NCBI GenBank assembly: GCA_022376465.1 | Contig: JACDTU010000001.1 | Span: forward strand, 2,170,001-2,234,000 | Reading direction: 5' to 3' | Length of the DNA stretch: 64,000 nt | DNA from: Cubamyces lactineus | Lineage: Eukaryota > Basidiomycota > Agaricomycetes > Polyporales > Polyporaceae | In this document: positions 59,610 to 64,000 of the stretch, one piece after another | Layout of the letters: each line of letters starts with the position of its first letter | Numbering within the stretch: the stretch's first letter is position 1 | Translations under genes and position numbers: made by a program | Notes under the pieces: generated by a model | The model's input: the letters and a program-made list of their open reading frames with translations, nothing else | Told to the model about the DNA's origin: nothing | The model's database searches: none

Positions 59610-61293
59610 TATGTCCTTATAATGCTCTAGACATCTTTTCTTCTCTTTCGCCTCTCCCTGGACTGAGCTCAAATATCCCTACAAACTTGAGGAATTTGCT
59701 GCCAGGTCAGTGTTCGAGATAGCACAGCAACTTAGACACCTGCCCGCCGTCATCAACATCGTCTGGTGCAGTCTTCACCCGCCTAAGATGTAATGCGCTC
59801 CGATACCAAATGCCGGGGGAACTATCGCGTTTCGCGAAATGGCAACAGTGTACTTGACCTAAATCTACCGAGAACCACCTCGCCTGCCCAACGCCAGCTT
59901 ACATATCGCTCCCTCAATTTCCCTGCGTGCCGTCACCAAACTAGGACGTGCAGCGCGAGCATAGTTCGGTGACATGACAAGATATATCCGGTGCTCGTAT
60001 TCCCTCCATGTGCGCTGGCTAGACTATGAACTTGTCGCGTACGCTGATGATAGCAAGCTTTCAGCGGCACTTTTGCTGTACTTGAGTTCTCAGTGGAACC
60101 CCCTGGGCTTCTAGCCAGTACCTTCGACAGGTGAGTGTATGCATGCGATGAGCTCGTGTGCCAGAAAGCATTTTACGATACAGGTCTGCTCAGTCAGGGA
60201 CCTCTATGGATTAGACTAGCATATCGAGAATGTGTCGGGCGCAGCAATCGGCACCTCTGTGGTACCACATTTTCGCAACGCCTCTATTGGAGTTATCTTA
60301 CAGGCCCCTGAACTCTGGGTAGCCAGTCGACTCGGCGACCTCGCTTCAGTAGGATACAAGGCTGAGCTCGGCGTGATCTAGGTCGCTACCAAGTTCCCGA
60401 TACGCGTCCAATGTTCATCATCTCATCTCTTCCCTGGTGCATCAGCAGATCGACCAAGAAAGCATGTCTGCGTGACGCCATAGTACTCCGGTTCTCTTCG
60501 AGGTACATGTGCATACAGTAACAAGATCCGCCTGCAACTTCCCTCAAGCTCTTACGCGGCTAGGCGGCGGTAGCGTCTACTACCCGCAGGAAGGTCCTAC
60601 GAGATGCCAGTTTAGCTTATATCTATAATGGCATCCGGCTTCAGGACTTGCAGCGAGAAATCGCTCCTGGGCCCCTGAGGGTCACCGCACAAGAGGCTTT
60701 CCAGGTTGGGCCTGCGCGAGGCAGGTGGGTACCTCCTTGTCCCTCAAGTTTAGCTTTGCGACTCTGCGACCGCTGGCGGCGTTCACTACGTCGGGTGTTT
60801 CGGATGCATATAGACCAGCAATACCCCTTGCACGAGGTATCACGACGGGCATTACGCGGTTACCTTTGGTAGAAAACTCGACGAAAAAGCGAAGTCGGTT
60901 GTTACCTGCCTAGTACTTTTTCTGAGATAGGTCACGTGTACGGGCCTTTCCAATGCCTTTTCGATGGTTTTTGGTAGATCTGGAGCACAGGTAACCACCA
61001 GCGATGCTTTTTTGTTGCGTTTTCTGTCAAAGATAACAGGGTAATGCCCGTCGTGTATAAGATCAATCAAGGTTGCATGATATAGGCGGCCATTCACGTC
61101 CGCTCGCTCAGCCGGCGCTGTTCCCGCGAGGCCTTAAAACGTCCATAGTAGCCGCCTCGAACCCGACGCTACCACCGTTGAACGCCGCGACTCCGTATAT
61201 CAGTTTGTACCTCTGCACGTCTCGACAGGTACAGCTTGGGCACTTCAGCATCTTCACTAAGCCCTTGCTGAGCTCAGTCGTATGGAGCAAGAT
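59610..61293. other. 1.7 kb intergenic, no gene supported
   Basis: Frames are shorter than 85 codons until just before the next gene. Some phrases near 60290-60360 look protein-like but cannot be extended. An alternative in-frame ATG for the next gene lies at 61282. Confidence 0.45.
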
Positions 61294-63821
61294 ATGTCCA
61301 CTTCGTTCTACACCGCGCTCGAGGAGATCCCAAAGGTACGCACTTCGTGTCCTCGCTTGTGCCACGATCTTCGTCGAACTCATGTTCGTGGCTAAGATCC
61401 ACCAGCGTGCTCGTGACGCGTACCGTTCAGGCAAACTCAAGTCAATCGAGTACAGAAGAGAACAGATAGCGCAGGTCGGGTACCTCCTGAAGGACAACGA
61501 GCAGCGCTTCATAGACGCGCTGCGCACAGACCTCGGGCGCCCCGCCCAAGAGACGATCTTGTGCGTCCTACTAGCCTGTCTAGAATCTGAATCTGAATCT
61601 CAGCACTGCAATGTGCCTCGTGCAACTGACGCGCGCCCAGCCTCGACTTCGCGGCGGTGTACATCGACGTGAAGACGGCGTACGACAACGTCGCGAAATG
61701 GACGAGGTCTGAGAGGGCGACGTTCAGCCTGAACTTCTTCGTCATGAGTCCCCGCCTTCGGCCTGAGCCCAAGGGCGTCGTGTTGGCTATCGCGCCGTTC
61801 AATGCCCCGATCTTCATGCTTCTCGCACCTTTGGTATGACGGGTGGGTATATGCGCAATGGTTCTCGGCTGACTGGCATTTCGTCATGAGGTTGGCGCCA
61901 TCGCTGGCGGGAATGCTGTGGTGCTGAAGCCGTCCGAGCAATCCCCGGAGGTTGCGAAGCTCTTCGCCGAGCTCGTTCCAAAGTACTTGGACCAGGACTT
62001 GTTCCATGTCATCAATGGTGGAATTCCCGAGACGACGCGAGTACGTTTTCCGATCTCCCTTGACCTCCCGGGTGCCCCCGCTGACATGCAACAAGGTCCT
62101 AGAGCTACCCTGGAATCACAGTAAGGTCCTCATTGGCTTGGGCTTGTTGCGATACTGATGCAGTTACCTCTTTGAAGTCATTTACACAGGTACCGTGGAT
62201 TCTGATTCCACTACGTGAGGACCTTTGTTGAGCCATGTTATCAGGGAATGGCCGTGTCGCTCGAATCATCTCAGCGGCTGCAGCAAAGCACCTAACCCCA
62301 ACGACCTTGGAGGTACGCTCTCGTCTCTAATCTTTATAATCGAGGCACGATTGCGCTCATGCATCATACCATCTACAGTTAGGAGGTATAGAATTTCGCA
62401 CCCGAAACTCCTCTTTCATGGATTGACTCTGCTTGGTCGTAGGCAAGAACCCAGTCGTGGTCGACCCTAAGTGCGACGTGCAGTTGGCCGCGAGGCGTAT
62501 ATTGTGGGGTAGGACCTGCAATGCAGGCCAGGTCAGTCCTGATTCTCTTTGCCCTGACATCCCACGTATGTGTGTACATCTGATGCAATCCAATCACATC
62601 TCACAGGTCTGCCTCGCCCCCGAGTACGTACTACTTCCAGAAAGCTTCCAAGACACCTTCGTCGAGGCTCTGAAGGCCGTGTACCGTTCGTTCTACCCTG
62701 ACGGCGCGAAGGATTCGGACTCGTTCTGCCGCATCGTGACCGAGGCGCACACGGCTCGCATCAAGGACCTCATTGACCGAACGAAGGGCACCGTCGTGTT
62801 CGGAGGCGACGTCAATATCGCTGAGCGGTACGTGGCGCCGACGTTGGTCAAGAATGTCAAGCCGGACGATCCGCTCATGGAAGGGTGAGTTCAACGCGCC
62901 TACACTGAGACTACTGTCGAGTTGACAAACCCTCGACAGTGAAATCTTCGGTCCTGTTCTGCTCCTCGTCCCGGTCAAGGACGTCGACGAGGCTCTGGAT
63001 ATCATCAATTCGAAGTATGTTCCACTGTTGAAGGGTGTATGAGCGAGCGATTGAACTCTCATATCAGGGACCATCCTCTCGCAATATATGCCTTCTCTTC
63101 GGATCAAGCGTTTTTGGAGAAAGGTGTCGTAACTCCCCTACTACGATGCGTAATTGCTTGACTCTGGAGTATGCACTACAGTGTTCGACAATACGGAGAG
63201 TGGTGCAGCTGTCGCAAACGAGGTTGTCATCAGTATTGGAGGTGTGTTGCTACCTAGAACGCTGTATCATCATGTGCTCATCCCTCCATAAGTTCCGGGT
63301 CTCCCTATGGGTGGCGTTGGTGCAAGCGGACGTGAGTCTCTTCGACTATGACCTTCTTTGGCCGGAGAGGTGTAGCTTTGACGGCGAACAGATGGCTATT
63401 ACACGGGCAAGCATATGTTTGACGAGTTCACCCATCTCCGTGTCTCCCTCAACAACCCCGGGTGGTGAGTCCGCTTCCAGTCTCTTCGCACCAGGGATCG
63501 CATGGCGGTGCTCATAATCTCTCCTATCATAGGGTGGACAAGATCGCGTTTGGGTTCCGCTTCCCTCCTTACAAGGTGCGCACACCCCTCAGGCTCATCA
63601 CGCTGACGGTGCGTTAGTAACCACCCACCGCTTCTGTGCGAATCCACGATCGGCAGCCCGAGAAGGAGAAGCAGCTCCGTGCGCTCTCGCCATCCCTTCC
63701 TCCACGTCCGTCCGAGAAGAAACACGGGGCGACGATGATTGGCTCTTGGTCGGTTATCCTGTTCGCTAGTGCGGTATCGGTCGTGCTGCTAAAGTCCGGG
63801 TGGAGCCTGCCTACCATGTAG
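61294..63821 (+). CDS. ALDH3-type fatty aldehyde dehydrogenase, tail-anchored (copy 2)
   Basis: Seventeen exons give 512 residues (516 if the in-frame ATG at 61282 is used). It has the same blocks as copy 1: [40 protein letters not shown] with the catalytic Glu, AGQVCLAPEYV with the catalytic Cys, [26 protein letters not shown] and FGFRFPPYK, then a tail anchor (GSWSVILFASAVSVVLL). Exon lengths equal those of copy 1 for every exon except that exon 6 of copy 1 (80 bases) is here split into 12 plus 68 by an additional 55-base intron, and that the last exon is shorter. The order and spacing point to a local duplication. Both copies keep all catalytic residues, so both are probably active on long-chain aldehydes. 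Confidence 0.92.
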
Positions 63822-64000
63822 AGGTCGCGGCCTTGGCCTCCGACGTAATAGCACATCTGGCCGTCGAAGCTGGCACCGTGTAGTCTCTCGAACCTGAATC
63901 CGTTAGCTCGAGGCCGGACGCGCTCGGCATCGTTTGCACCGATATTCAGATGTGGACGGGCTGGACCATTTCTACGGTGTCTGACTATCCGGTGCACCGG
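63822..64000 (-). other. Possible end of a minus-strand frame at the right edge
   Basis: A minus-strand frame enters from the right edge and stays open through the last 170 bases, with ANGFRFERLHGASFDGQM and a Gly/Tyr-rich stretch. It then runs on antisense to the aldehyde dehydrogenase tail. It may be the 3' exon of a convergent gene, but too little is visible to tell. Confidence 0.3.

Overview
The window looks like nuclear DNA of an agaricomycete (mushroom-forming or wood-decay) basidiomycete. Protein genes are cut by many short GT-AG introns of about 50-75 bases. The gene families are typical of this group: a GH92 mannosidase, a seven-helix DUF6534-type membrane protein, Y3-like and other small secreted proteins, and an MNT-like nucleotidyltransferase. 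No tRNA, rRNA or CRISPR array was found. Exon models were worked out by hand from reading frames, splice signals and family motifs; those quoted with exon counts keep the reading frame throughout.

Left edge, 1-5885: two nested LTR retrotransposons. A Ty3/gypsy chromovirus on the plus strand keeps RNase H, integrase and chromodomain, the polypurine tract and a 3' LTR. A second, minus-strand LTR element sits exactly inside its reverse transcriptase. The chromovirus also carries a spliced antisense gene that encodes a coiled coil plus a Zn2Cys6-like cluster.

5886-14895: a gene-poor stretch, then a 22-exon GH92 alpha-mannosidase (9378-13157), then a decayed short-chain dehydrogenase on the minus strand. 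14896-24142 is about 9.2 kb with no supportable gene. It leads into a 1054-residue Zn2Cys6 transcription factor with an AT-hook (24143-27562).

28861-39132: a membrane-anchored SGNH esterase, a Y3-like secreted protein, a small secreted protein whose model needs a GC-AG intron, a nucleotidyltransferase-fold protein and a UbiA-family prenyltransferase or terpene cyclase. 39674-43120: a peroxisomal MaoC-type enoyl-CoA hydratase ending in SKL, divergent from the ribosome-biogenesis gene YTM1. 44802-47304: a 21-exon seven-helix protein.

48092-63821: two paralogous, tail-anchored ALDH3-type fatty aldehyde dehydrogenases flank an AAA ATPase, an isoprenylcysteine methyltransferase-like protein, a hexokinase and mitochondrial ribosomal protein uL14m. 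The aldehyde dehydrogenases and the peroxisomal hydratase together suggest local fatty-acid and aldehyde metabolism. No operon or obvious biosynthetic cluster is present. The most unusual items are the antisense gene in the chromovirus, the nested insertion, the micro-exons, and the intron difference between the two dehydrogenase copies.
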